Origin: Bradyrhizobium icense
GTDB lineage: Bacteria; Pseudomonadota; Alphaproteobacteria; Rhizobiales; Xanthobacteraceae
Assembly: GCF_001693385.1 (NCBI RefSeq)
Contig: NZ_CP016428.1
Coordinates: forward strand, 310,001-374,000
Direction of reading: 5' to 3'
DNA: 64,000 nt
Shown: positions 48,695-56,944 of the stretch, piece after piece
Layout: each line of letters starts with the position of its first letter
Position numbering within the stretch: position 1 is the first letter of the stretch
Notes under the pieces: model-generated
Told to the model about the DNA's origin: nothing
Seen by the model: the letters and a program-made list of their open reading frames with translations, nothing else
The model's database searches: none
Position numbers and translations under genes: made by a program

Positions 48695-50599
48695 ATGACG
48701 ACGTCGAACTCCAAATTCCGTACCGGATCCAAGGAAGCACCGACCGAGCCGTTCAAGCGCGCGGTGACCTCGTGCCTGCGCGCGATCGCGAAAGCGCCGG
48801 AACTGGACGTGACGTTCGCCGCCGAACGTCCCGGTCTTGCGCCGGGCAAGGCGCGGTTGCCGGAGCCGGCGCGCAAGATGACCAAGCGCGATGCCGCGAT
48901 CGTGCGCGGCCACGCCGATTCGATCGCGCTGAAACTCGCCTGTCACGACCCCAAGGTGCATCGCAAGCTGATGCCGGGAAATCCGCAGGCGCGCGGCGTG
49001 TTCGAGGCGGTTGAGCAGGCCCGCGTCGAAGCCATCGGCTCGCGGCGGATGGCGGGCGTCGCCAAGAATCTGACCGCGATGCTCGACGATCACTTTCATC
49101 GCGGCAAATACGACGAGATCACCGACCGCGCCGATGCGCCGCTGTCGGATGCGCTGGCGATGCTGGTGCGCGAACGGCTGACGGGCCTTGCGCCGCCGAC
49201 GGCTGCAAAAAAAATGGTCGATCTCTGGCGCCCGGCACTGGAAGACAAGATCGGCACCCGGCTCGACCAGCTCAGCCGCGTCACCGAGGACCAGGCCAAG
49301 TTCGGCGACCTCGTGCATGACTTGTTGTCGGCGCTCGATCTCGGCGACGACCGCGATGCGGACGCCGATGACGACGAAAACGATGACGAGAACCAGGACG
49401 GCGAGAGCGATCAGTCCGGCGCCGAGGGCTCGCCCGATTCCGATGCCGCGCAGGAAATGAGCGCCGACGAGGCGCAGGCTTCCACCGACGAAATGTCGGA
49501 AAGCGCGATGGAGAGCGCGCAGGCTTCCACATCGGACACGTTCGACGACGGCGAGCTCGGCGACGACGAGACCCCCGGCGAAGCAACGCGGCCGAATACG
49601 CGCGGCGCCAACGAGCCGCGTGGACCGGAATATCACGCCTTTGCACCGAAATTCGACGAGGTCATCGCCGCCGAAGATCTCTGCGACCATGACGAGCTGG
49701 AGCGGCTGCGCTCCTACCTCGACAAGCAGCTCGCCCATCTGCAGGGCATCGTGGCCCGGCTCGCCAACCGGCTGCAGCGCCGCCTGATGGCCCAACAAAA
49801 CCGCGCCTGGGAGTTCGATCTCGAGGAAGGCATTCTCGATCCCGCAAGGCTGTCGCGCGTGGTCACCGATCCCTATCACCCGCTGTCCTTCATGCACGAG
49901 AAGGAAGCGACCTTCCGCGATACCGTGGTGACGCTGCTGCTCGATAATTCCGGTTCGATGCGCGGCCGGCCGATCACGGTGGCGGCCACTTGCGCCGACA
50001 TTCTCGCGCGCACGCTGGAGCGTTGCGGCGTCAAGGTCGAGATCCTCGGCTTCACCACCCGCGCCTGGAAGGGCGGACAGTCCCGTGAGTCGTGGCTTGC
50101 CGCCGGCAAACCGGCCAATCCCGGACGCCTCAACGACCTCCGCCACATCATCTACAAGTCTGCCGATGCGCCCTGGCGGCGTTCGCGCAAGAATCTGGGC
50201 CTGATGATGCGCGAGGGCCTCCTGAAGGAGAACATCGACGGCGAGGCGCTGGACTGGGCCCACAAGCGGCTGCTCGGCCGCGCCGAGCAGCGCAAGATCC
50301 TGATGATGATTTCGGACGGCGCGCCGGTCGACGATTCCACGCTGTCGGTCAATCCCGGCAATTACCTCGAGCGGCATCTGCGCCACATTATCGAGGAGAT
50401 CGAGACCCGTTCGCCGGTCGAACTGATCGCGATCGGCATCGGTCATGACGTCACTCGCTATTATCGCCGGGCGGTCACCATCGTCGATGCCGAGGAGCTC
50501 GGCGGCGCCATCACCGAAAAACTCGCCGAGCTGTTCAGCGAGACCCACGGCGCCGCGCCTGCCACAGGCCACCACCGGCCGCGCCGCCTGCACTCGTGA
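48695..50599 (+). CDS. cobT: Cobaltochelatase subunit CobT
   Basis: Partner of CobS in cobalt insertion. The product is 634 residues. It has an N-terminal domain, a strongly acidic linker (about 225-310, runs of Asp/Glu/Ser), and a C-terminal von Willebrand A domain with the metal-ion-dependent adhesion motif [13 protein letters not shown] 48695 (MTTSNSKFR) follows AAGG; sixteen in-frame residues upstream come from the repeat. It is followed 4 nt later by a Tat-exported protein gene, so they are probably co-transcribed. Confidence 0.96.
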   Translation: MTTSNSKFRTGSKEAPTEPFKRAVTSCLRAIAKAPELDVTFAAERPGLAPGKARLPEPARKMTKRDAAIVRGHADSIALKLACHDPKVHRKLMPGNPQARGVFEAVEQARVEAIGSRRMAGVAKNLTAMLDDHFHRGKYDEITDRADAPLSDALAMLVRERLTGLAPPTAAKKMVDLWRPALEDKIGTRLDQLSRVTEDQAKFGDLVHDLLSALDLGDDRDADADDDENDDENQDGESDQSGAEGSPDSDAAQEMSADEAQASTDEMSESAMESAQASTSDTFDDGELGDDETPGEATRPNTRGANEPRGPEYHAFAPKFDEVIAAEDLCDHDELERLRSYLDKQLAHLQGIVARLANRLQRRLMAQQNRAWEFDLEEGILDPARLSRVVTDPYHPLSFMHEKEATFRDTVVTLLLDNSGSMRGRPITVAATCADILARTLERCGVKVEILGFTTRAWKGGQSRESWLAAGKPANPGRLNDLRHIIYKSADAPWRRSRKNLGLMMREGLLKENIDGEALDWAHKRLLGRAEQRKILMMISDGAPVDDSTLSVNPGNYLERHLRHIIEEIETRSPVELIAIGIGHDVTRYYRRAVTIVDAEELGGAITEKLAELFSETHGAAPATGHHRPRRLHS

Positions 50600-50603
50600 G
50601 CAC

Positions 50604-51671
50604 ATGCGCCCGCTTGTAGGCCGCCGCCGCCTTTTGAAGTATGCAGCGGCGGGGCTTTCCATGGCAGCCGTGCCCGGCGCGGCATTGGCGCAGACCGCCG
50701 TTCAGCGTCCGCCGAAGCAGACCGTCCCCGACGAATTCTCGGTCCGTGCGCCGGTCTCGATCGACGTCAATGCAAGGCCGCTGCAGTCGTTCGACACCCG
50801 CGACCGCTCGCGTGTGCGGTTCGGCGAACTCGAATTTCGCAGCGGACTGATCCTGACCTCGCGCTTTCGCGGCTTTGGCGGCTTGTCCGGTCTGCGGCTG
50901 GATCCAAAGGGCGAGCGCTTCATCGCCATCAGCGACAAGGCAGGCTGGTTCACCGGGCGCATCGTCTACAAGGGCCGCGAGATGACCGGGCTCGACGATG
51001 TCGAGGCCTCGCCGATGCTCGGTCCCGACGGCAGGCCGATCACCTCGCGCGGCTGGTTCGATGCCGAGGCGCTCGCGCTCGACGGATCGCTGGTCTATGT
51101 CGGCCTCGAGCGCGTCAATCAGATACTGCGCTTCGACTTCGCCAGGGGATTTACGCGCGCGCATGGCGAATTGATTCAGTTGCCGCTGGGCGTGCGCAAG
51201 CTGCCCAACAACAAGGGCATCGAGGCGCTTGTCGTGGTGCCGAAGGGCTTGCCGCTGGCGGGAACGCTGATCGCGATCTCCGAACGCGGGCTCGACGCGC
51301 AGGGCAACATCACAGCCTTCCTGATCGGCAGGACGCTGGCGCTGTTCAGCATCCGCCGCAGCGACAATTTTGATATCAGCGACGCCGTGCTGCTGCCGTC
51401 CGGCGGACTGCTGCTGCTGGAGCGCAAATTCTCCTGGCTCGGCGGGATCGGCATCCGCATCCGCCGCATCGCGCTTTCCACTATAGTCCCCGGGGCGGTG
51501 ATCGACGGTCCCGCGATCTTCGAGGCCGATCTCGGCAACGAGATCGACAACATGGAAGGTATCGACGCCCATGTCACGGCGGAGGGCGAGACGGTGCTGA
51601 CGCTCGTCTCGGACGATAATTTCTCGATGATCCAGCGCAATCTGCTGCTGCAATTCGCGCTGGTGGAGTAG
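50604..51671 (+). CDS. Tat-exported esterase-like/phytase-like beta-propeller protein
   Basis: A 355-residue protein of the esterase-like activity of phytase family. The N-terminus is a twin-arginine signal (GRRRLLKYAAAGLSMAAVPG) with cleavage near ALAQT. The mature part has the conserved FGGLSGLRLDPKGERFIAISD, GWFDAEALALDG, LPNNKGIEALVV and NMEGIDAH motifs. The biochemical role is not established for the family. It lies 4 nt after cobT. Confidence 0.87.
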   Translation: MRPLVGRRRLLKYAAAGLSMAAVPGAALAQTAVQRPPKQTVPDEFSVRAPVSIDVNARPLQSFDTRDRSRVRFGELEFRSGLILTSRFRGFGGLSGLRLDPKGERFIAISDKAGWFTGRIVYKGREMTGLDDVEASPMLGPDGRPITSRGWFDAEALALDGSLVYVGLERVNQILRFDFARGFTRAHGELIQLPLGVRKLPNNKGIEALVVVPKGLPLAGTLIAISERGLDAQGNITAFLIGRTLALFSIRRSDNFDISDAVLLPSGGLLLLERKFSWLGGIGIRIRRIALSTIVPGAVIDGPAIFEADLGNEIDNMEGIDAHVTAEGETVLTLVSDDNFSMIQRNLLLQFALVE

Positions 51672-51760
51672 GGGAGGGTTGCAATCCCGGCGGGTTGAGG
51701 CGCGGGGAGCAGCCAGCTAGAAATTGGGGGTCGCTTTCCTCCCGGTCCGGATCCCACGCC

Positions 51761-52873
51761 ATGAGTGCTTTGTTTACCCCGATCAAGCTGCGCGGCCTCA
51801 CGCTTGCCAACCGCATCATGGTGGCGCCGATGTGCCAGTATTCGTCCGTCGACGGCGAGGCCAATGACTGGCACTTCACGCACATCAATTCGCTGGCGCT
51901 GTCGGGCGCGGGCGTCTTCTGTATCGAGGCGACGGCGGTGGAGCCGACGGGCCGGATCACGCCGGGCTGCCTCGGCCTCTACAATGACGCCACCGAAGCC
52001 GCGCTGAGGCCGATCCTCGCCTCCGTGCGCAAGCGTTCCAAGGCCGCGGTGATGATGCAGCTCGCGCATGCCGGCCGCAAGGCGTCGAGCCACACTCCGT
52101 GGGATGGCGGGCAACTAATTCCGGTGGCCGAAGGCGGCTGGCGGGCGGAGGGGCCGTCGGCGATCCCGCACAAGGAGAGCGAGCCGCCGCCTGTCGCCTT
52201 CGATGCCACGGGCCTTGCGCGCGTACGCGATGCGTTCGTCGCGGCCGCCAGGCGCGCCGAGCGGCTCGGTATCGACGCGATCGAGGTGCATTCGGCGCAC
52301 GGTTACCTGCTGCACCAGTTCCTGTCGCCGATTGCCAACCGGCGCACCGATCAATATGGCGGCTCCTTGCAGAATCGCATGCGGTTTCCGCTCGAAGTGT
52401 TCGACGCCGTGCGCGCGGCGTTTCCGCACGACAAGCCGGTGGGGTTGCGCGTTTCCTGCGCCGACTGGGTCGAGGGCGGCTGGGATCTGGCGCAGACCAT
52501 CGAGTTCGCGCAGGAGCTGAAGAAACACGGCGTCGACTGGATCGATGCGTCCTCGGGCGGCGTGTCGCCGCTGCAGAAGATTCCGCTCGGCCCCGGCTAC
52601 CAGGTGCCGTTCGCGCAAGCGATCCGCGAGGCCACCGGGCTCACCACCATCGCCGTCGGCCTGATCACGGAAGCCAGGCAGGCCGAAGAGATCGTGGCCT
52701 CCGGCAAGGCCGACATGGTCGCGCTCGCCCGCGCCATGCTCTACGATCCGCGCTGGGGCTGGCACGCCGCCGCCGAACTCGGCGGCGAAGTGTTCGCCCC
52801 GCCGCAATACTGGCGCTCGCAGCCCTCGACGCAGAAGGCGCTGTTCGGCGCCACCACGTTCGGGACGCGGTAA
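51761..52873 (+). CDS. NADH:flavin oxidoreductase, old yellow enzyme class (YqjM-like)
   Basis: An FMN-dependent ene-reductase-type TIM barrel of 370 residues. It has LFTPIKLRGLTLANRIMVAPMCQYSS at the N-terminus with the Cys characteristic of the YqjM subgroup, the substrate-binding HSAHGYLLHQFLSP pair and the FMN-phosphate binding end GLITEARQAEEI and VALARAMLYDP. The physiological substrate is unknown. ATG 51761 is the family start. Confidence 0.93.
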   Translation: MSALFTPIKLRGLTLANRIMVAPMCQYSSVDGEANDWHFTHINSLALSGAGVFCIEATAVEPTGRITPGCLGLYNDATEAALRPILASVRKRSKAAVMMQLAHAGRKASSHTPWDGGQLIPVAEGGWRAEGPSAIPHKESEPPPVAFDATGLARVRDAFVAAARRAERLGIDAIEVHSAHGYLLHQFLSPIANRRTDQYGGSLQNRMRFPLEVFDAVRAAFPHDKPVGLRVSCADWVEGGWDLAQTIEFAQELKKHGVDWIDASSGGVSPLQKIPLGPGYQVPFAQAIREATGLTTIAVGLITEARQAEEIVASGKADMVALARAMLYDPRWGWHAAAELGGEVFAPPQYWRSQPSTQKALFGATTFGTR

Positions 52874-52883
52874 TTCTCTCGCC

Positions 52884-52912
52884 GTCCTGCCCGGGATAAG
52901 CCCGGGCATGAC
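52884..52912. repeat. Half copy of family D palindrome
   Basis: A CCTGCCCGGGATAAGCCCGGG hairpin-like unit followed by CATGACG, matching half of the element at 4562. It lies after the flavin oxidoreductase gene and may terminate its transcript. The rest of the gap to 53066 shows nothing else. Confidence 0.55.
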
Positions 52913-53066
52913 GAGCTTTGCGATGAGCACCGTTACTTCGCTGCATATTGCCGCGCGAACCTCTGCCCATCCGTTTCGTCATATCTCGGCCGTACGTCCG
53001 GCGTGCTATGCTTTTGCGTGCGCGCGATAGACGCGTTTTCAATAACGACATACAGCGAGGACACCC

Positions 53067-54167
53067 ATGGAGATCGGATATTTCACGATGCCGTCCCATC
53101 CGCCGGAGTGCGGATTGAAAGAGGGTCACGACTGGGACCTGCAGACGCTGCGCTGGCTCGACGAGCTCGGATATCAGGAAGCCTGGATCGGCGAGCACCA
53201 CACTGCACCCTGGGAGCCGCATCCCTCGCCCGATCTCATTCTCGCGCAGGCGTTCCTGCAGACCAAAAACATCCGCCTCGGTCCCGGCGGCTTCCTGCTG
53301 CCCTATCACCACCCCGCCGAACTGGCGAACCGCGTTGCGATGCTCGATCATCTCTCCGGCGGACGGCTGAATTTCGGCGTCGCCGCAAGCGGCCTGCCGA
53401 GCGACTGGGCGATGTTCAACGTCGACGGCATGTCCGGCCAGAACCGCGACATGACGCGCGAGGCGCTGGAGATCATCCTGAAAATGTGGACCGAGGACGC
53501 GCCCTGGACCCACACCGGCAAGTTCTGGACCGTGAACAAGCCGGACACGATGTTCGACTTCCTCAAGCCCCACATCAAGCCGTTGCAGGCGCCGCATCCG
53601 CCGATCGGCGTTGCGGGCCTGTCGAAGGGCTCGGATACGCTCAAGCTCGCCGGCGAGCGCGGCTACATCCCGATGAGCCTCAATCTCAACCCGGCTTACG
53701 TCGGCAGCCATTGGGAATCGGTCGAGATCGGTGCTGCGAAAACCGGACGCAAGCCCAAGCGCAGCGACTGGCGGCTGGTGCGCGAGGTCTTCATCGCCGA
53801 CACCGACGAGGAGGCGTGGCGGCTTTCCGTCGGCGACATGATGGGCCGGATGATGGGCGAATATTTCCTGCCGCTGCTCGGCCATTTCGGCTTCAAGGAC
53901 TACCTGAAGGCCGCGCCCGACGTCGCCGATTCCGACGTCACGGTCGAATATTGCGCCCGCAACAACTGGATCGTGGGCTCGCCTGCGACCGTCACGGAAA
54001 AAATCGAGCGGATCTACCACGAGGTCGGCGGCTTCGGCACGCTGCTGGTGTTCGGCTTCGACTACAAGCACAAGCCGGAGGCGTGGCACAATTCGCTCCG
54101 CCTGTTGAAGCAGGAGGTGATGCCGCGGCTGCAGCATCTCGACGCTGGCCTCACCAAGGCGGCGTGA
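53067..54167 (+). CDS. Luciferase-like (LLM class) flavin-dependent monooxygenase
   Basis: A 366-residue bacterial-luciferase-fold enzyme. It has GYFTMPSHPPE at the start, EAWIGEHHTAPWEPHPSPDLILA, LPYHHPAELANRVAMLDHLSGGRLNFGVAASG and a C-terminal GSPATVTEKI segment. It would oxidise an organic substrate with reduced flavin supplied in trans. The substrate is unknown. The ATG follows GAGGACACCC. Confidence 0.92.
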   Translation: MEIGYFTMPSHPPECGLKEGHDWDLQTLRWLDELGYQEAWIGEHHTAPWEPHPSPDLILAQAFLQTKNIRLGPGGFLLPYHHPAELANRVAMLDHLSGGRLNFGVAASGLPSDWAMFNVDGMSGQNRDMTREALEIILKMWTEDAPWTHTGKFWTVNKPDTMFDFLKPHIKPLQAPHPPIGVAGLSKGSDTLKLAGERGYIPMSLNLNPAYVGSHWESVEIGAAKTGRKPKRSDWRLVREVFIADTDEEAWRLSVGDMMGRMMGEYFLPLLGHFGFKDYLKAAPDVADSDVTVEYCARNNWIVGSPATVTEKIERIYHEVGGFGTLLVFGFDYKHKPEAWHNSLRLLKQEVMPRLQHLDAGLTKAA

Positions 54168-54175
54168 GTGTTTTT

Positions 54176-54200
54176 CCCTTCTCCCCTTGTGGGAGAAGGG
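54176..54200. terminator. Bidirectional hairpin terminator
   Basis: A perfect ten-base stem CCCTTCTCCC / GGGAGAAGGG with a short loop and a run of T on the left side. It lies between the convergent monooxygenase and DUF2336 genes. Confidence 0.75.
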
Positions 54201-54213
54201 AAGTAAGAATCCC

Positions 54214-55341
54214 TCAACGCGGCGGCTTCGGCGCCGCGTCGACGGCGCGGACCTGCCAGAATCGCAGCAGGCGGCGGGCGTTCTCGACCGTCAGTTTGGC
54301 GTATTGCTCTCTTGCTTTCGCGAGCTCGTGGCGGCCCATCGAGCCGGAGGCGAAGCGGCTTTCGAGCACGGCGGCGACGGTGTCCCAGCTCAGGCCGGCG
54401 ACGCGGCAGGGGATCAGTACGCCGTCGTCGCGCAGGCTCTGCATCACCGGGCGGATCACCTCGATGGTCGAGCCGGAGAGTTCGGCGAGCGCCGCGACCG
54501 TCTCGGCGTATTTGCGCTCTCGCGCAAACGCCAATAGCGCGGGCTCGTTCAGCTTGCCGTGCTTGGCAAGCGCTGCAACGAAGCGGCGCGCCATGGTGAA
54601 ATCGCGCCTGCGCGACATTTCGCGGCTGGCGCCGTTGGAGGCGGCGGCGATCGCGTTGCGGATTTCCTCGAACAGATGCGGCGGCGCGCGCGACAACAGC
54701 CGCGTGCGCACGGCCTCCGTGGCGTTCTTCAGCAATTGCCGGCGCTGCTCGGCCGGCAGGTCGATCCGGATGCCGGTCTCGACCGCCAAATCTGGATCGC
54801 TCTCCGCCTGCTTCAGCACGATCGCATAGCCGCCGGCCGACATCCGCGCGCCGGGATTGGTGACCAGCCGCCGGCTGACGGAGGGATAATGCCGCTTCAG
54901 CAGCGCGTCGGTGACGATCTCGGTCAGCCACCAGCGCCCGGAGATCGCCAGCAGATGCTGCTCGCCCTTGGTCTGCGCGAGCTCCACCAGATCCTCGGCC
55001 GTCAGCCGCGCCGATTCGGTCAGCACGGGCCGGGCGATCGTAATCTCGTCATTGTGCGCGAGCCGTCGGATCACGACGGGCGGCGCCTGCTTGACGGAAG
55101 CGAGCTGCGTGCTCAATTCGGCGAGCGCAATGCGCGCGGAGACATCGGCCAGTGCGCGCAGCTCGATGGTGCGGATCAGCCGCTCGAGCACGTCGCCGAA
55201 CAGCTCGATCTGCTCGCCGGAATAGCCGTCGGCGGACAGCAGAAACAGGTCGGTGACCTGCTTCAGCGCATCCAGATGTTTTTCCGCCGAGCCGGCCTCG
55301 ATGGCCGCCTCGACCTCCTCGGTGATCGATCGTTCCAACAT
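54214..55341 (-). CDS. DUF2336 protein
   Basis: A 375-residue all-helical protein of the alphaproteobacterial DUF2336 family, HEAT-like and of unknown function. It shows the conserved ERLIRTIELRALADVSARIALAEL and FEEIRNAIAAASNGASRE segments. No signal peptide or membrane helix. The gene marks the left border of the accessory region. Confidence 0.85.
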   Translation of the reverse strand: MLERSITEEVEAAIEAGSAEKHLDALKQVTDLFLLSADGYSGEQIELFGDVLERLIRTIELRALADVSARIALAELSTQLASVKQAPPVVIRRLAHNDEITIARPVLTESARLTAEDLVELAQTKGEQHLLAISGRWWLTEIVTDALLKRHYPSVSRRLVTNPGARMSAGGYAIVLKQAESDPDLAVETGIRIDLPAEQRRQLLKNATEAVRTRLLSRAPPHLFEEIRNAIAAASNGASREMSRRRDFTMARRFVAALAKHGKLNEPALLAFARERKYAETVAALAELSGSTIEVIRPVMQSLRDDGVLIPCRVAGLSWDTVAAVLESRFASGSMGRHELAKAREQYAKLTVENARRLLRFWQVRAVDAAPKPPR

Positions 55342-55488
55342 CGCTCGTCCTGAGCGTTTCCAGCCGGTTCTGCAGCAGATAGGTGAGAATAGGCAGCAGA
55401 GTTGAACGATTCGTAAACCATTTGGGTTCCGCGGCGGCAGGAATGTGGCGGGAGGATTTGCGGGGTGGGTAGGCCGGCGGCTCAGCTC

Positions 55489-56067
55489 CTAGAGCGTTAG
55501 CCTATCAGGTTGCAAGTAGCCGGCGGCGGTGAAGTAGTTTGTGGATTCTGCTGGCGTGTAGGTGTCGACGGTGCGCCCGATAGCATCCCAAAGGCCGCCG
55601 ACGGTGCGTTCGGCGGCCTTTCGCAAGCTTGCTTTGAGCTTGGCGAAGGCGTTTTCGATCGGGTTGAAGTCGGGGCTGTAGGGCGGAAGGTAGAGAAGCG
55701 TCGCGCCAGCTGCCTCGATCATCTCACGTATGCGGGGCCCTTTGTGGCTGGAGAGGTTGTCCATGATGACAATAGCGTCGTCCGGGAGCTCGGGGACGAG
55801 CACCTTTTCGATGTAGGTTTCAAAGGCATCGCGATTGATGGGACCATCGAGCACCCAGGGCGCGATGATGCCGCGCGTGGTGAGGGCGGCGACGCAGGTT
55901 GTTGTTTTCCAGTGGCCGTGAGGAACGCTGGCCCGCAGGCGTTCTCCGCGCAGACATCGACCATGTGTTCGCGCCATGTTGGTCGATGCCCAGGTCTCGT
56001 CGATGAAGACGAGCCGATCCCGGTCGAGCTTGCCCTGGCTCTCGCGCCAGGCCTGGCGTCGCGTCAA
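55489..56067 (-). CDS. IS630 transposase orfB (DDE catalytic domain)
   Basis: Catalytic half of the transposase, in the -1 frame relative to orfA. It contains the DDE residues: Asp in LVFIDETWASTNMA, Asp in IVIMDNLSSHKG and Glu in DFNPIENAFAKLK. Translated alone it would start at ATG 56067, but the normal product is the orfA-orfB fusion made at 56105-56111. The stop TAG uses the TA target plus the first flanking base, so the element itself ends at CTAACGCTC without an in-frame stop. Confidence 0.9.
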   Translation of the reverse strand: MTRRQAWRESQGKLDRDRLVFIDETWASTNMARTHGRCLRGERLRASVPHGHWKTTTCVAALTTRGIIAPWVLDGPINRDAFETYIEKVLVPELPDDAIVIMDNLSSHKGPRIREMIEAAGATLLYLPPYSPDFNPIENAFAKLKASLRKAAERTVGGLWDAIGRTVDTYTPAESTNYFTAAGYLQPDRLTL

Positions 56068-56450
56068 GACATCCGGGCGATCTTGCTCTGTGGCATGGGC
56101 GGTCTTTTTTTACGCGTGATCTTGTGCCGCTCGAAGAAGCGTCGGATCGTGCCATAACCAAAGGACAAGCCTTGTTTGCTCAAGCTATCACGCAATTCCT
56201 CGATGGTGATGTCGGGTGAGGCCTTGAGCAGAGCCACGATCGTCGCATGATGGGCATCAATCCGGTGGGACTTGCGATCGCCGCCCTGAGCTCTCGGCTG
56301 GGCATCGCCTTGCTCCCGCTCGCGCGTTCGCCAGCGGCTTACGCTCGCCGCGCTGACGCCAAATCGCTCAGCAGCCTGCCGGCCTGAAACGCCGCCTCCA
56401 ATACAGGCCAGCACACGTTCGCGCAGATCCATCGACAGCGGTTTCGCCAT
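56064..56450 (-). CDS. IS630 transposase orfA (DNA-binding part)
   Basis: A 128-residue N-terminal part with paired helix-turn-helix domains (LSMDLRERVLACIGGGVSGR, then RFGVSAASVSRWRTRERE; second in ITIEELRDSLSKQGLSFGYG). It ends 3 nt inside orfB. The in-frame product after the slippery site is RPPMPQSKIARMS; a -1 shift instead continues into orfB. Confidence 0.9.
   Translation of the reverse strand: MAKPLSMDLRERVLACIGGGVSGRQAAERFGVSAASVSRWRTREREQGDAQPRAQGGDRKSHRIDAHHATIVALLKASPDITIEELRDSLSKQGLSFGYGTIRRFFERHKITRKKRPPMPQSKIARMS
56105..56111 (-). other. A7 slippery sequence for -1 frameshifting
   Basis: On the minus strand the sequence reads CGT-AAAAAAA-G. Slipping back one base joins orfA (after ITRKK) to orfB through KTAHATEQDRPDVLTRRQAW. 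Such A-runs are the standard programmed-frameshift signal of IS630-type elements. Confidence 0.8.
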
Positions 56451-56563
56451 GCCCGCCGGCCTCCAGTCCGGCGACCAGCTTGAATCACTAAAACGCTGAT
56501 TTGTGAATCCCCGACGATTCAGTCAGATGGGCCAACGCTCTAGCTTCGCAAACTCCATCCACC

Positions 56564-56580
56564 CGTCGTCCCTGCGAACC
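56564..56580. repeat. Truncated family A repeat end
   Basis: CGTCGTCCCTGCGAACC is the left end of family A, interrupted after 17 bp. It lies 22 bp from the IS630 insertion, suggesting that the original element was damaged by rearrangement here. Confidence 0.55.
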
Positions 56581-56663
56581 AGGCAACTTGCCAGAGTCGA
56601 GTTTTCACACGCGTGTAGCTACGATGATGCGAAGGGTCACTACTGCTTCAGCACGGTAGCTTT

Positions 56664-56833
56664 ACCCTCCCCTGGAGGGGGAGGGTCGGCTCGCGTTGAG
56701 CGTAGCGAAATGAGAGGCGGGGTGGGGTGACGGTCTCTCCACTCGAACAGTGCCCGAGTTGAGAGATCACCCCGCCCCGTCACGCATCTCGCTTCGCTCG
56801 ATCCATGCCGACCCTCCCCCTCCAGGGGAGGGT
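56664..56833. repeat. Large 170-bp palindromic element (family E)
   Basis: Arms are ACCCTCCCCTGGAGGGGGAG and its inverse CTCCCCCTCCAGGGGAGGGT. Inner matching blocks are GGCGGGGTGGGG against CCCCGCCCC and a GCGTAGCGAAATGAGA against TCTCGCTTCGC pair. No transposase ORF, so it may be a MITE or REP-like element. The 110 bp from there to the DUF2235 stop contains nothing I can name. Confidence 0.75.
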
Positions 56834-56944
56834 GAGCACCGCTCGCCACTCGCCAGCTCCGCCGCGCCAACGCCGGTCCCATCAGCACGAACGTCGACGT
56901 GACCTCCGGCGCGGCGACGGTGTGCGCGCAGTTCGTCGTTCGCT

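Larger units (their letters stand above)
55490..56542 (-). mobile_element. IS630-family insertion sequence
   Basis: A 1049-bp element (55492-56540) bounded by TA on both sides (55490-55491 and 56541-56542), the target duplication expected for IS630/Tc1-mariner transposition. The inverted terminal repeats are imperfect: outer GAGCGTTAGCCTATCAGG on the left and GAGCGTTGGCCCATCTGA on the right (inward). It carries overlapping orfA and orfB on the minus strand that are joined by a -1 frameshift at an A7 site. The reading frame and DDE residues are intact, so it may be active. Confidence 0.9.

Noticed and set aside
46759..48885. A 708-codon open frame on the minus strand across dedA, cobS and the start of cobT
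   Set aside because: It is antisense to cobS, which has all its family motifs; the translation is Arg/His-rich with no recognisable domain, as expected for a shadow frame in high-GC DNA.
48563..50662. A 699-codon open frame antisense to cobT
   Set aside because: CobT is complete with its MIDAS motif; the antisense frame runs into the repeat and has no family signature.
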